From assembly GCA_965225935.1 (NCBI GenBank), contig CBDDCC010000024.1, positions 620,001 to 684,000 on the forward strand: a DNA stretch of 64,000 nucleotides, given 5' to 3'. The DNA comes from CALJXB01 sp965225935 (GTDB lineage: Bacteria > Pseudomonadota > Alphaproteobacteria > Kiloniellales > JAKSDN01). The notes beneath the pieces were generated by a model that saw only the letters and a list, made by a program, of their open reading frames with translations, did not search any database and was not told the DNA's origin. Position 1 is the stretch's first letter; every line of letters begins with the position of its first letter. Positions 42,702 to 50,906 of the stretch are shown in pieces. The position numbers and the translations under genes were made by a program.

Positions 42702-43264
42702 TTCGGTTCTTTCCCTTCTTGGGCCACCGGCCGGACCTGCGGCCGAGCCCGGGACCGCCGTGCCATCGCCGCTACCGAGTGTGCGCGGAGGGCACGAGAC
42801 TCCGAGGGCGTCGCTCTGGCCGTCTGCCCGAACCACTGGCTGTCGCGGGTCCCGAACATGAAGCCACTTCGTTCCCGCCGCCGCGCCGTCGCTCGGCACG
42901 CCCCTCGAGACCGTCGCGCAAGGACCGGAACCTTGTCCCCGGCCGCCGTTCCGGCTCCCGATCCCGGTCGAGCTGGAACCCCGCGACGAAACCCTTCGCT
43001 TGCTCTCGATTTCCTCCCCGAGAGTGATGGCCCAAGAACTATAGCAATTTTGCGGTTGTGAAAAAAGAAAAGCCCCGCGGCAGGGCGGGGCTCTCTCCAC
43101 GACGTCGTGATGTATCACGGGTTAAGTGATACCGCATGCCTATTCTAGTGGCGCCGCGAAAGTGCGTCCACGAGCAGGACCGCAGTTGTCCACAGGAGAT
43201 TGGCATCTCGGCCGTATTTGCCGTCCTCCCTAGCGGCGCGCGCCTGCGGGGGGTAAGCGTGCTG
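42702..43264. other. Intergenic region, about 560 bp, with terminator and inverted repeat
   Basis: No gene seen. Contains the minus-strand terminator at 43061-43092 and, at 43112-43132, a perfect 7-bp inverted repeat GTATCAC-N7-GTGATAC in an AT-rich patch. The M24 gene ends at the right-hand boundary. Confidence 0.5.
43061..43092 (-). terminator. Rho-independent terminator of the M24 gene
   Basis: On the minus strand AGCCCCGC pairs with GCGGGGCT around a 6-nt loop and is followed by TTTCTTTTTT. Lies about 170 bp downstream of the M24-family gene. Confidence 0.85.
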
Positions 43265-44455
43265 TCAGAGGACCGTCAGCTCCCGCGGATACTCGGTGAC
43301 GATTTCGTGGCCCGTCTCGGTCACGATGACCGTGTCGCCCACCCGCGCGCCGAAGACGTCGGGCACGGTGATGCCGCCGTCGACGGCGAAGACCATGCCG
43401 GGCTTCAGCACCGTGCGGTCGCCTTCCTTCAGCTCCGGGCTTTCCAGGCAGGAATGACCGAGGGACCGTCCGGTGCGGTAGCCGGGCTCGAAGCCGGCGG
43501 CGCTATAGACCTCCACCGCGGCCCGGTTCACCTCCTCGGCGACGGCGCCCGGCCTGAGCTCGGCGAGGGCGGCCGCCTGGGCGGCGAGGGCGGTCTCGTA
43601 GATGCGGGCGATCTCGTCCTTCACCTCGCCGACGAAGTACTCGCGGTCGAAGCCCAGCTTGAACTGCTTGAAGTGGGCGATGGGGCAGAAGCACATGTAG
43701 ACCGGGTCGCCGCGCTGGATGCGGCGCACGGTCGGGTGCAGGTGGGTGTGGCTGGTGAAGTGGCCCGACTGCAGGACCTGGAGGTTGTAGATCATGGGGC
43801 TCATGAGGGCGGTCTCGTCCTCGCTGCCGATGATCTCCGCCGCCTTGCGGGTGCCCGCGGCGATGCAGGCGAGCGAGACCTCGTACTCGGGCACGCCCTC
43901 GGCGATGGCCTCCTTGCCGCCGATCCCCATGGCGACGGCGACCCGTCCGGCCTGGCGGATCATGTCGAGCTCCTCGGCGCTCTTGATCATGCGCATGGCC
44001 GCGATCGTGGGGCTGGCGTCGGCGATCTCTCCCAGGCCGTGCTGGCGGCGCAGGTGGTCGGCGACGACGGCGGGCAGGTCGGCGCGCTCGCACGCGAGGC
44101 GGGGGCGGCCGGCGCCCAGCGCCCGGTCGAGGGGCCCGCGCCACTCGCCGTCGATGCCGTCGTGATAGATCACGATGTCTGCGACCCAGGTCATGTCCCG
44201 GGCCATCAGCGCCTCGCAGGCCGCCGTGATCAGCGTGACCTCGCCGCCCGCCGAGACCAGGACCAGGGTCGGCCGGCCGAAGGTGAGTCCCAGATCGCCC
44301 CAGAAGGCGGTGTAGTAGTAGATGGAATCGGCGTTGGTCAGCAGCAGCAGCTCGAGGCCTTCGTCCGCCATGCGGCGCTGCAGCTCCCGGGTGCGTCCCT
44401 CGAAGAGGGGCAGAAGGTCCCGCTCGGCCCCGAAGCGGATGCAGTCGTTCGGCAA
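43265..44455 (-). CDS. M24-family metallohydrolase (Xaa-Pro peptidase/creatinase/ectoine-hydrolase-like)
   Basis: 396 aa. N-terminal creatinase-type domain (RTRELQRRMADEGLELLLLTNADSIYYYT) and C-terminal pita-bread fold with GHFTSHTHLHP, RTGRSLGHSC, LKPGMVFAVDGGI and GDTVIVTETGHE. The canonical M24 metal pattern is not fully evident, as in creatinases. The TTG at 44455 with GGAGGAG 7 nt ahead is preferred over the longer frame. It diverges from a DoeB-like deacetylase gene. In ectoine catabolism DoeA (M24) acts just before DoeB, so a role in ectoine or acyl-diamine breakdown is possible, but sequence likeness to DoeA was not demonstrated. Confidence 0.8.
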   Translation of the reverse strand: MPNDCIRFGAERDLLPLFEGRTRELQRRMADEGLELLLLTNADSIYYYTAFWGDLGLTFGRPTLVLVSAGGEVTLITAACEALMARDMTWVADIVIYHDGIDGEWRGPLDRALGAGRPRLACERADLPAVVADHLRRQHGLGEIADASPTIAAMRMIKSAEELDMIRQAGRVAVAMGIGGKEAIAEGVPEYEVSLACIAAGTRKAAEIIGSEDETALMSPMIYNLQVLQSGHFTSHTHLHPTVRRIQRGDPVYMCFCPIAHFKQFKLGFDREYFVGEVKDEIARIYETALAAQAAALAELRPGAVAEEVNRAAVEVYSAAGFEPGYRTGRSLGHSCLESPELKEGDRTVLKPGMVFAVDGGITVPDVFGARVGDTVIVTETGHEIVTEYPRELTVL

Positions 44456-44661
44456 ATCCCGTCTCCTCCATGGCTCGAGGAACCGCCGCAGTCGGCCCCA
44501 TCGGCGAAGGGTGGCGTGGCCGAGCCCGAGGGGCAAGGGCCGCGGACGCGCGCCGCGCGATGGTCCTTCGCGCTTGCCCTTGCGGCAGGGGCAGCGGGCG
44601 GGTTCAAATCGGACCGGCGCGGCGCACGGGCGGGGTGCCGGGGGAGACGAGGGAGGACGCC

Positions 44662-45675
44662 ATGTCGGAAACGGAGCCCAAGGTCGGCTGCAGCATCGAC
44701 CTTACGGCCGAGGGCAAGCACTTCGGCTATCTGAACGTGCCCCATTCCCACGACCGTTCCGCCTGGGGCGCGGTGCGCCTGCCCATCGTCTCGATCCGCG
44801 GCGGCGCCGGGCCCACGGCCGTCCTCACCGGCGGCAACCACGGCGACGAGTACGAGGGACCGATCACGCTGCTGAAGCTCGCGCGCGCGCTGGAGCCTTC
44901 CGACATCGCCGGCCAGGTGATCGTGATTCCCGCGCTCAACTACCCGGCGGTCATGAACGGCTCGCGCGTCTCGCCCATCGACGGCGTCAACATGAACCGG
45001 GCCTTCCCGGGCCGGCGCGACGGCACGGTCTCGGAGATGATCGCCCACTTCGTGCAGCACCGGATCGTCCCCGCCTGCGACGCGCTGCTCGACATCCACT
45101 CCGGCGGCAAGACCCTCATGTTCACGCCCTTCGCCTGCTATCACCGGCTGCCCGATAAGGCGCTCACCCAGAGGGCCCGGGCGGCGGCCGAGGCCTTCGG
45201 CGCGGCGGTCAGCCTGGAGCTGGTCGAGCTCGATGCCGGGGGCATGCTCGACACCGCGGTCGAGGAGATGGGCAAGCTCTTCGTCAGCACCGAGCTGGGC
45301 GGCGGCGGCACGACGACGACCGACACGCTCGACATCGCCCAGACCGGGGTGCGCAACTGGCTCGCCCATCTGGAGATCATCGACGAGGCGCCGGTGAGCC
45401 GCGCCGAGCGCGACCTCGCGCCGACCCGCGCCATGCACATGCCGGAGCCCGGCTGCACGCTGATCGCCGACGACGCGGGGCTCTACGAGGCGCTGGTCGA
45501 TCTCGACACCGAGGTGCACGAGGGCGAGCCCCTGGGGCGCGTCCACTTTCCCGAGCGCCCGGAGCGCGAGCCGGTGCTCTACCGCGCCGGCACCTCGGGC
45601 GTCCTGATCGGCCGCAGCCACAAGGTGCTGGTCGAGCCCGGCGATTTCCTCGCCCTCGTCGCCCACCCGCTCTAG
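44662..45675 (+). CDS. DoeB-like N-acetyl-diaminobutyrate deacetylase (succinylglutamate desuccinylase/aspartoacylase family)
   Basis: 337 aa zinc-dependent carboxypeptidase-fold enzyme. Zinc ligands His60 and Glu63 (GGNHGDEYEGP) and His146 (DIHSGG); the substrate-binding stretch SPIDGVNMNRAFPGRRDGTVSEMIAH is characteristic of DoeB/EutE, the enzyme that deacetylates N-alpha-acetyl-L-2,4-diaminobutyrate during ectoine degradation. GGGGT near residue 215 and the C-terminal beta domain also fit. The ATG at 44662 has GGGAGGA upstream. The divergent M24 hydrolase is the likely partner. No DoeC/DoeD or ectoine transporter is in the window, so the assignment rests on this protein. Confidence 0.82.
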   Translation: MSETEPKVGCSIDLTAEGKHFGYLNVPHSHDRSAWGAVRLPIVSIRGGAGPTAVLTGGNHGDEYEGPITLLKLARALEPSDIAGQVIVIPALNYPAVMNGSRVSPIDGVNMNRAFPGRRDGTVSEMIAHFVQHRIVPACDALLDIHSGGKTLMFTPFACYHRLPDKALTQRARAAAEAFGAAVSLELVELDAGGMLDTAVEEMGKLFVSTELGGGGTTTTDTLDIAQTGVRNWLAHLEIIDEAPVSRAERDLAPTRAMHMPEPGCTLIADDAGLYEALVDLDTEVHEGEPLGRVHFPERPEREPVLYRAGTSGVLIGRSHKVLVEPGDFLALVAHPL

Positions 45676-45713
45676 GGTCGCGTTAAGGCCATTCGTGTTG
45701 GGGGTGGTCTTTC

Positions 45714-46571
45714 CTACTCGGCCATGAGGGCGCGCACCTTGGGAGCCTCGGCCGCGGGCAGCACGTCCTGGGATTTTAGGGCCGTGTAGGCCGGCACCTG
45801 GGCGCCGGCCTGCATCGCCATTGTCGCGCCAGACACCGCGTCGCGCTGCAGGATGAAGGTGCCCTCCTGGCCTTCCTGCAGCTTGGGCACCGCGTACCAG
45901 CGGATGTCGATCGAGGCCGGGAAGCGCACCACCACCGTCTCGCCGGCGCTGGCGTTCTTGAGGCCGCTTTCCACCGCGATGACCGCCTCGCGCCATTCGG
46001 GATCGTGCTCGGTGATGCGCTTCGCTTCGTGCTGAAGGAAGGCTTCCTGAGAGCCGGCGCGGACCTCCACCACCCGGCCGACCACGACCATGTCGGCACT
46101 GGCGAGGCGCTGGCTCAGTCTGGCGTCGGCTACCATCTCCTCGGCCTGCTCCATGGTGAGGGGGAGGGCGCTCGCCTCGCCACTGCCGCCCGTTGATGCG
46201 GCCACGCGGTGGCCGACCTCCCGCACGGCGATGCCGTCGCCCAGGATCCAGCCGGTGGCGAAGAAGGTGGCGCGGGCGCCCCGGGCGAGGCTGCCGGGCT
46301 CCTTGAGGGCGACGGTGATCCGGTCGCCCGTCTCGAGGGCAAGCGCGGCGGGCGCCAGGTAGACCCGGTCCACCTCCACCACCAGGGTTCCCGCGTCGAC
46401 CGGCACTTGCTCGAAGGAGGCGGCGCCCACCTCGCTCACCGTGCCGCTGAAGACGATGTCCGACTGGGCGATCAGCTTGACCGTGGCCTCCTGGGCGCGC
46501 GCGGCGCCCGGCGGGCCAGCGAGGCCGAGCAAGCCCAAGAGGCCGATCAAGGCGAGGATGGCGGGCCGCAT
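45714..46571 (-). CDS. Exported protein of unknown function
   Basis: 285 aa. Clear Sec signal peptide: MRPAILALIGLLGLLGLAGPPGAARAQ, cleavage after ARA. The mature part is a beta-rich, Val/Ala-rich sequence in two similar halves. Each half starts with a 'DIVFSGTVSEV' or 'DMVVVGRVVEV' strand and a segment about rate-limiting phrases such as ITVAL/VVVRF, suggesting an internal duplication of an OB- or Ig-like domain. The ATG at 46571 is preferred (AAGGA upstream; starts the signal peptide) to an earlier in-frame start at 46640. Lies 78 bp downstream of the lipoprotein gene and is probably co-transcribed. Confidence 0.7.
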   Translation of the reverse strand: MRPAILALIGLLGLLGLAGPPGAARAQEATVKLIAQSDIVFSGTVSEVGAASFEQVPVDAGTLVVEVDRVYLAPAALALETGDRITVALKEPGSLARGARATFFATGWILGDGIAVREVGHRVAASTGGSGEASALPLTMEQAEEMVADARLSQRLASADMVVVGRVVEVRAGSQEAFLQHEAKRITEHDPEWREAVIAVESGLKNASAGETVVVRFPASIDIRWYAVPKLQEGQEGTFILQRDAVSGATMAMQAGAQVPAYTALKSQDVLPAAEAPKVRALMAE

Positions 46572-46649
46572 GGTTCTTGTCCTTCGTGACGTCTTTTCGG
46601 TTTTCCTATGCACGTCCAAGGCGCTTTCTTCCCTCTTCATACGCGGGAC

Positions 46650-48128
46650 CTAGGGGATCGCGTCCACGCTGAAGTAGAAGGGGTCGATGGAGACGGCGAC
46701 GTTGTTGCCGGCGGCATCGCTCAAGGTCCCGCTGGCGAAGTCGGCGAGACGCTGGTAGTTGACGCCGCTCGGGAAGTGGGCCGGGAGCGGCCGGTTGTTC
46801 GCCGAGAAGATGCCGCGGAACTCGTTGCCGACCGCGATCAGGTAGTTGTAGTCGCCGATATAGGGCAGGAACTGGACCGGCGGGGCGGTTGTGGGCACGT
46901 CCGCCAGCAGGGAATCGGCGAGGGTCGTGAAGCCGTCGCGGCTCTGCTCCAGATGGGTCTGCCAGCGCCCACCCACGACCTGCTGGTAGAGGAAGCCCAC
47001 GGCTCCGTTGTCGGCGACGGCGAGCGAGATGCAGGTCGCGTTGGTGATGGTGCGCAAGTCGTTCGACCAGGTGACGCCCCGGTCGAGCGAGCGCCGCAGG
47101 TGGACCGTATAGATGTCGCCGCCGCCGACCCGGTCGGCCCAGGTCACGTAGACGATGTCGCTGTCGTTGGGATCCACCGCGATCGACAGGGTCGAGCCGA
47201 TGCGCTCGTTGCCGAGCGTCGGCGCGTTCGACCAGGGGATGGTCAGGTTCTGGACCACCCGGCGGCCGACCAGGCCGTCGCCCGGATCGACCAGGTCCCG
47301 GAAGGCGACGGCGCCGGTCGCCCAGGCATCGTCGCGCACCACCACCAGGTCGCTTGTCGCGATGCTGCCGTTGAAGGCGCGCCAGCCGAAGTAGGCGGCG
47401 TAGACCGTGCCGTCGGGCGCCACGGCGGTGCGCACCGAGGGCCCGTTCTGGCCGGAGGTGTTGCGGCTTTCGATGCGCACGCTGTTGTAGGTCTGGCCGC
47501 TGTCGCCGGAAACGTCCACCGTCGCGGTCCGGCCGCCGGGCGCGTTGAAGTCGTTGTTGCCGATGTAGACGTGGTCGTCGCCGGTCGGCCCCTCGGCCGA
47601 GCCGATGAAAGGCTGGTCGGCCGAACCGCGCGAGGCCACCTGAGTCATCGCCGTGGCCGCCAGGAAGTCGTCCGTCAGCAGGCTGCTCATGACCAGCGAC
47701 CCCGGCAGGCGCAGGATACTGCCGTAGAGGCGCGCGTTGGGCTGGCCGGCGCTCACCGTGATGTCGCCGGTGATCCCGGCGCTGGGCACGGTCATGCGCA
47801 GCGCCCAGGTGTCGCCCGCGTCGTCGGAGACGTAGATCGGCGCAAGCCCGGTGCCGGAGCCGAAGGGATTGGGCGTGAAGGCGGTGCCCGCCATGCGGTC
47901 CGGGTCGCCCGGTTCGGCGGTCAGGAAGGGCTCGCTGTCCTGGTTCGTCTCACCGCTGAGGGCGAGGGGGATCATGTTCACCACCCGGTTCACCCCGATT
48001 GGCGTGGGCGGCGTAGTCGGGGGTGCTGGCGGGCTGGGCGGCGTCGGCGGGCTCGGCGGCTGCGGTTGGGGACATCCCGTGACGGCGACCGCCAGCAGCA
48101 GCAAAGCACCGATCGTTACCCAGCGCAT
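46650..48128 (-). CDS. Sialidase-like (BNR-repeat) lipoprotein
   Basis: 492 aa. Lipoprotein signal: MRWVTIGALLLLAVAVTGC with lipobox AVTGC (Cys19), then a Pro-rich linker (QPQPPSPPTPPSPP) that would hold the domain off the membrane. The rest is a beta-propeller-like sequence with Asp-box-type motifs such as VSDDAGDTWALR, VSGDSGQTYNS and SLDRGVTWSND, spaced as in sialidases and related exo-enzymes. Catalytic arginines cannot be assigned, so a binding role is as likely as hydrolysis. Probably anchored in the outer membrane. Confidence 0.78.
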   Translation of the reverse strand: MRWVTIGALLLLAVAVTGCPQPQPPSPPTPPSPPAPPTTPPTPIGVNRVVNMIPLALSGETNQDSEPFLTAEPGDPDRMAGTAFTPNPFGSGTGLAPIYVSDDAGDTWALRMTVPSAGITGDITVSAGQPNARLYGSILRLPGSLVMSSLLTDDFLAATAMTQVASRGSADQPFIGSAEGPTGDDHVYIGNNDFNAPGGRTATVDVSGDSGQTYNSVRIESRNTSGQNGPSVRTAVAPDGTVYAAYFGWRAFNGSIATSDLVVVRDDAWATGAVAFRDLVDPGDGLVGRRVVQNLTIPWSNAPTLGNERIGSTLSIAVDPNDSDIVYVTWADRVGGGDIYTVHLRRSLDRGVTWSNDLRTITNATCISLAVADNGAVGFLYQQVVGGRWQTHLEQSRDGFTTLADSLLADVPTTAPPVQFLPYIGDYNYLIAVGNEFRGIFSANNRPLPAHFPSGVNYQRLADFASGTLSDAAGNNVAVSIDPFYFSVDAIP

Positions 48129-48560
48129 CGCGCCCTCCCGTGGCGGTTTTGACCGCCTTCAGAAATACGAATGGCCGCGACCCCGGTCCAATAGATCAAT
48201 GGCCGCGGCACGACCTTGTTCCCTCGGTCCGCGGCTGCGCCCCCTTGGACCCCGACGGAGATCGCCCCGTCTCCTCTCGGATTTCCTGATCGATGCTGGT
48301 ACGCGAAGGAAGCCTTGGCTTCCCAGTGCGCCTGTTGGCGAACTCAATAGGGGCGACCCCGGGGAGGAGCCTAGCACCCTTCGGCCGGGGCGAACACCGG
48401 CGGCGTCCCCGTTCCCACGCCCGACCGGCAGCAATCCGTCGGCAATCCGTCGGCGCGCGCTGTTTTCTTCGCAATGGCAGGCCCTTGAGTAAACATTGTT
48501 AACCAGTCCCCCGTAAACTCGGGGCCTCGACCAGCAGCGGATTGCGAGAGATCTACGGTC
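48129..48560. other. Divergent intergenic region, 432 bp
   Basis: Between the lipoprotein gene (minus) and bactofilin (plus); contains both promoters. A 12-bp tandem pair (GCAATCCGTCGG twice, ending GGC) lies near 48431-48455. An AT-rich patch with GTTAACC about 60 bp before the bactofilin ATG may be its promoter. No gene recognised. Confidence 0.45.
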
Positions 48561-49148
48561 ATGTTTGGAAAGAATCGCTCCAGCGGACAGCAGGACAGCA
48601 AAAGCAACGGCGCCGCCGCGGAAAAGCAGCCCCAGAGCCCGCCGCCGTTCCAGAGCGTTCCGAGCGCCCAAAGCGCCAGGAGCGGGCAGAACGGCCCCGC
48701 CGCCGAGCCCGCCCGTCCGCCCCAGGGCGTCCAGAACGCCCGCATCCAGCACTCCATCATCTCCGCCGACACGGTCCTCACCGGGGATTTGGTGAGCCGG
48801 GGCGACATCATGGTGGAAGGCGCCATCGACGGTAACATCAAGTGCCGCTCGCTCACGCTCAGCGGCGAGCCGAAGATCAGCGGCTCGGTCGAGGCCGATT
48901 CCGTCCACATCTGCGGCGCCTTCGACGGCGAGGTGCGGGCCAAGAAGGTGGTGCTGAGCAAGGGCGCAAGGATGGCCGGCGACATCTATCAGGAAACGCT
49001 GGAGGTCCACCCGGGCGCCCACTTCCAAGGCCGGGTGACCCGTCTCAAGACCCAGGCGGCGAAGTCCGCACAGGCCGACAAGGCTGGCCAGGCGGACAAG
49101 GCCGGGCAGGCCGGCACCGCCGCGGCGGGCAACGGGCAAGGTCGCTAA
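48561..49148 (+). CDS. Bactofilin (polymer-forming cytoskeletal protein)
   Basis: 195 aa. Central beta-helical bactofilin domain, residues about 60-165: ISADTVLTGDLVSRGDIMVEGAIDGNIKCRSLTLS, ISGSVEADSVHICGAFDGEVRAKKVVLS, GDIYQETLEVHPGAHFQG. Disordered Gln/Pro/Ser-rich N-terminus and a C-terminal tail with two KAGQADKAGQA-type repeats. Bactofilins self-assemble without nucleotide into membrane-associated filaments and recruit cell-wall or morphogenesis enzymes. No peptidase partner (such as an M23 gene) is adjacent. Single-gene transcription unit by spacing. Confidence 0.92.
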   Translation: MFGKNRSSGQQDSKSNGAAAEKQPQSPPPFQSVPSAQSARSGQNGPAAEPARPPQGVQNARIQHSIISADTVLTGDLVSRGDIMVEGAIDGNIKCRSLTLSGEPKISGSVEADSVHICGAFDGEVRAKKVVLSKGARMAGDIYQETLEVHPGAHFQGRVTRLKTQAAKSAQADKAGQADKAGQAGTAAAGNGQGR

Positions 49149-49544
49149 CGCCGCAACCGGCTTCGCCGAACCGGCCTCCAGCCGCTTCCGGCCAAGGTCT
49201 CTCTAGTTCGAGGCTGGCCGGATGCGACTGGGGGCCGGTGCCGTTTCACCTCGGCGGTAGAGGCCAGACGCCCGGGCCGCTTCCGGCCGGCGCAATCCGG
49301 TCCCCAAGCAAAGACCCCCCGCCTTTTCCAACGAGGGATCTTTGTCTTTGCTCTTCCGAGAGAAGGCGGGCCGAGGCGTCTGGCGTCCCAGACCTTGGGC
49401 CTCTCAAGTTTGCCCTGGCTGCATAGTCCCAAGGGAATCTGGCACGAATAGGGCGGACGCTGGGCGCTCCGGTGGCTCTTCTCTGCCGCCCGGCGTGCTA
49501 GAGTGCCCGGCAACGTGGCGGCTTGAACCTTGGGGGGACGAGGA
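49149..49544. other. Intergenic region, about 395 bp
   Basis: Holds a weak hairpin at 49309-49344 (CAAAGACCC with GGGATCTTTG, one mismatch, followed by TCTTTG) that may terminate the bactofilin transcript. No gene recognised. The small gene at 49545 starts at its end with a GGACGAGGA ribosome site. Confidence 0.45.
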
Positions 49545-49775
49545 ATGCGACCCGCTGGCAACAAGATCCTGGAGTTCCGCACGATCGACGGCAGCCGGGT
49601 CGCGGTCCTGGCCGAGAGCATCGACGAGATCATGCCGATCTCCGGCGGTCACGCGCGCCTGCGTCTCAGGTCCGGCTCCACCCACGACCTGGCCGAGGAG
49701 TACGACCAGGTGGTGCAGCAGTGGCGGAAGGCCTTCGCACCCCGGCGCGTTCACCAGGGGCGGGCCGGCGCCTAG
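49545..49775 (+). CDS. Small conserved-looking beta protein
   Basis: 76 aa: a beta-strand pattern (KILEFRTIDGSRVAVLAESIDEIMPISGG) with alternating hydrophobics, then HDLAEEYDQVVQQWRKAF helix. The arrangement recalls small proteins with a single SH3-like sheet used as ligand or flagellar-type adaptors, but no family is assigned. ATG at 49545 with GGACGAGGA immediately upstream. The stop TAG is followed at once by the second 137-bp repeat copy, and the last codons GGC GCC TAG are the same as those of the TetR gene before copy 1. Confidence 0.65.
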   Translation: MRPAGNKILEFRTIDGSRVAVLAESIDEIMPISGGHARLRLRSGSTHDLAEEYDQVVQQWRKAFAPRRVHQGRAGA

Positions 49776-49912
49776 AGCAGATCGTGATGAGCTGGAATCG
49801 CTTCGCGATGCCAGTTCGTCGCGTGAATCTGCTCTAAATCTACAAGTTCGATCAGAATCACCCACTCGGATGAAACCGCGTCGCGGTTCCATCCGAGTGG
49901 GTTCTGATCTAG
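49776..49912. repeat. 137-bp intergenic repeat, copy 2
   Basis: Same 137 bp as 9281-9417, first 90 bp identical. In the second hairpin the arm changes from TTAG to TCGG while the opposite arm changes from CTAA to CCGA, so two base pairs are replaced by two others and the fold is kept. One G to A change leaves a mismatch. Same strand orientation relative to the upstream gene as copy 1, directly after its stop codon. Confidence 0.9.
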
Positions 49913-49943
49913 GCCGCCGGGTCGCAAGCCGGCGGCTCTTGAC

Positions 49944-50666
49944 CTAGTTCCGGTACGGCAGGCCGACCGACTGCAGCAGCAGGTGCCCGAGGGGCGCCAG
50001 CGCGTAGCGCGAGACCCGCGTCATGCCGGTCGCCGGATCGAAGGGGGGCGCTTCCGCCGGCTCCTTCGGGTCGAATTGGGCTTCGAGCAGCCCGAGGCGC
50101 AGCAGTTTCGCCCGCCAGGCCCGGAAGAAGGGCTGCTCCTCGAGTTCCGGCTCGGGGGCGTCCGGATCGCTGTCCGGCAAGGCCGAACGCGGCACCTGGC
50201 GGGCCAGGTAGGCGCTGCGCGTCTCGCCGGCCGGCAGGCCGTAGGCCGCCAGCACCGCCAGTTCCGCCTCGCCGAGCTGGTCCAGCAGGTCGAACAGGGT
50301 GCGCACCTGGCTGTACTCCAGCTCCTCCAGGGTCAGCGCGCGGGCCAGGAGCTCGGCCAGGTACTCCTGGCGGTCGCCGGAGGCCGAGCGTGCCGCCTGC
50401 CGCATGACGGCGTCCAGCAGGTCGATGCCGACCGGGCTCATCAGTGCCTTCTGCAGCGTCTCCTGATCGGCCGTCGCCAGGCGCGCGTCCAGATGCCGCA
50501 GCAGCTCCTCCACCCGCTCGATGCGCCGCTGGGGCAGCAGGCTGCCGATGATCTCGGCCAGGATCGGGCCGATGAAGGGCGCCGCGCCCAGCACGCCTTG
50601 GGCGACGTGGGCGGCCAGGTCCCGCCTCCGGGTCTCCAGGTCGGCGGACGGCGGCCGATCGCTCAC
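49944..50666 (-). CDS. Hypothetical protein with amphipathic helical N-terminus
   Basis: 240 aa. A hydrophobic, Gly-containing segment GVLGAAPFIGPILAEIIGSLLP at residues 24-45 is followed by helical sequence (RIERVEELLRHLDARL, LLDAVMRQAARSASGDRQEYLAELLARAL). The C-terminal half is Pro/Glu-rich with YALAPLGHLLLQ near the end. The layout resembles a group of uncharacterised proteins with a membrane-active-looking N-terminus and helical body, found in accessory regions, but no family is claimed. Preceded by a normal promoter-sized gap. The stop lies close to repeat copy 2. Confidence 0.6.
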   Translation of the reverse strand: MSDRPPSADLETRRRDLAAHVAQGVLGAAPFIGPILAEIIGSLLPQRRIERVEELLRHLDARLATADQETLQKALMSPVGIDLLDAVMRQAARSASGDRQEYLAELLARALTLEELEYSQVRTLFDLLDQLGEAELAVLAAYGLPAGETRSAYLARQVPRSALPDSDPDAPEPELEEQPFFRAWRAKLLRLGLLEAQFDPKEPAEAPPFDPATGMTRVSRYALAPLGHLLLQSVGLPYRN

Positions 50667-50906
50667 GGCCTGCCGTCCCCCCGGTAGGTGTCATCTTTCC
50701 GTTCCGCGTTCGCACCGCTGCGGGGCGCAACCGCCGGTACCCGTCTCTCGGTCATGGTTTCGATTAATCCCCCGGACGATATTGAACAACCTCAGGCGCT
50801 TGCGCGCTTCCCCAAGCTGCGCATAGGGGCTCCAAGCAAATCCGGCAGCGCGATGGGTCCGCCGAGGCGGGCCGAGAACTTGGGGAGACGAGGAGGGGAG
50901 AGGAGT

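Noticed and set aside
43265..44455. Naming the M24 gene doeA or creatinase
   Set aside because: Family membership is clear, but the N-terminal sequence does not resemble the DoeA sequence I remember, and no decisive residues were identified.
48487..48504. CtrA-like site (TAAAC...TTAACC) upstream of bactofilin
   Set aside because: The two half-sites are one base too close together for the TTAA-N7-TTAA consensus and the first half matches poorly; probably just the promoter AT patch.
49309..49344. Weak hairpin after bactofilin as an intrinsic terminator
   Set aside because: One stem mismatch and a poor T-run; mentioned in the gap entry only.
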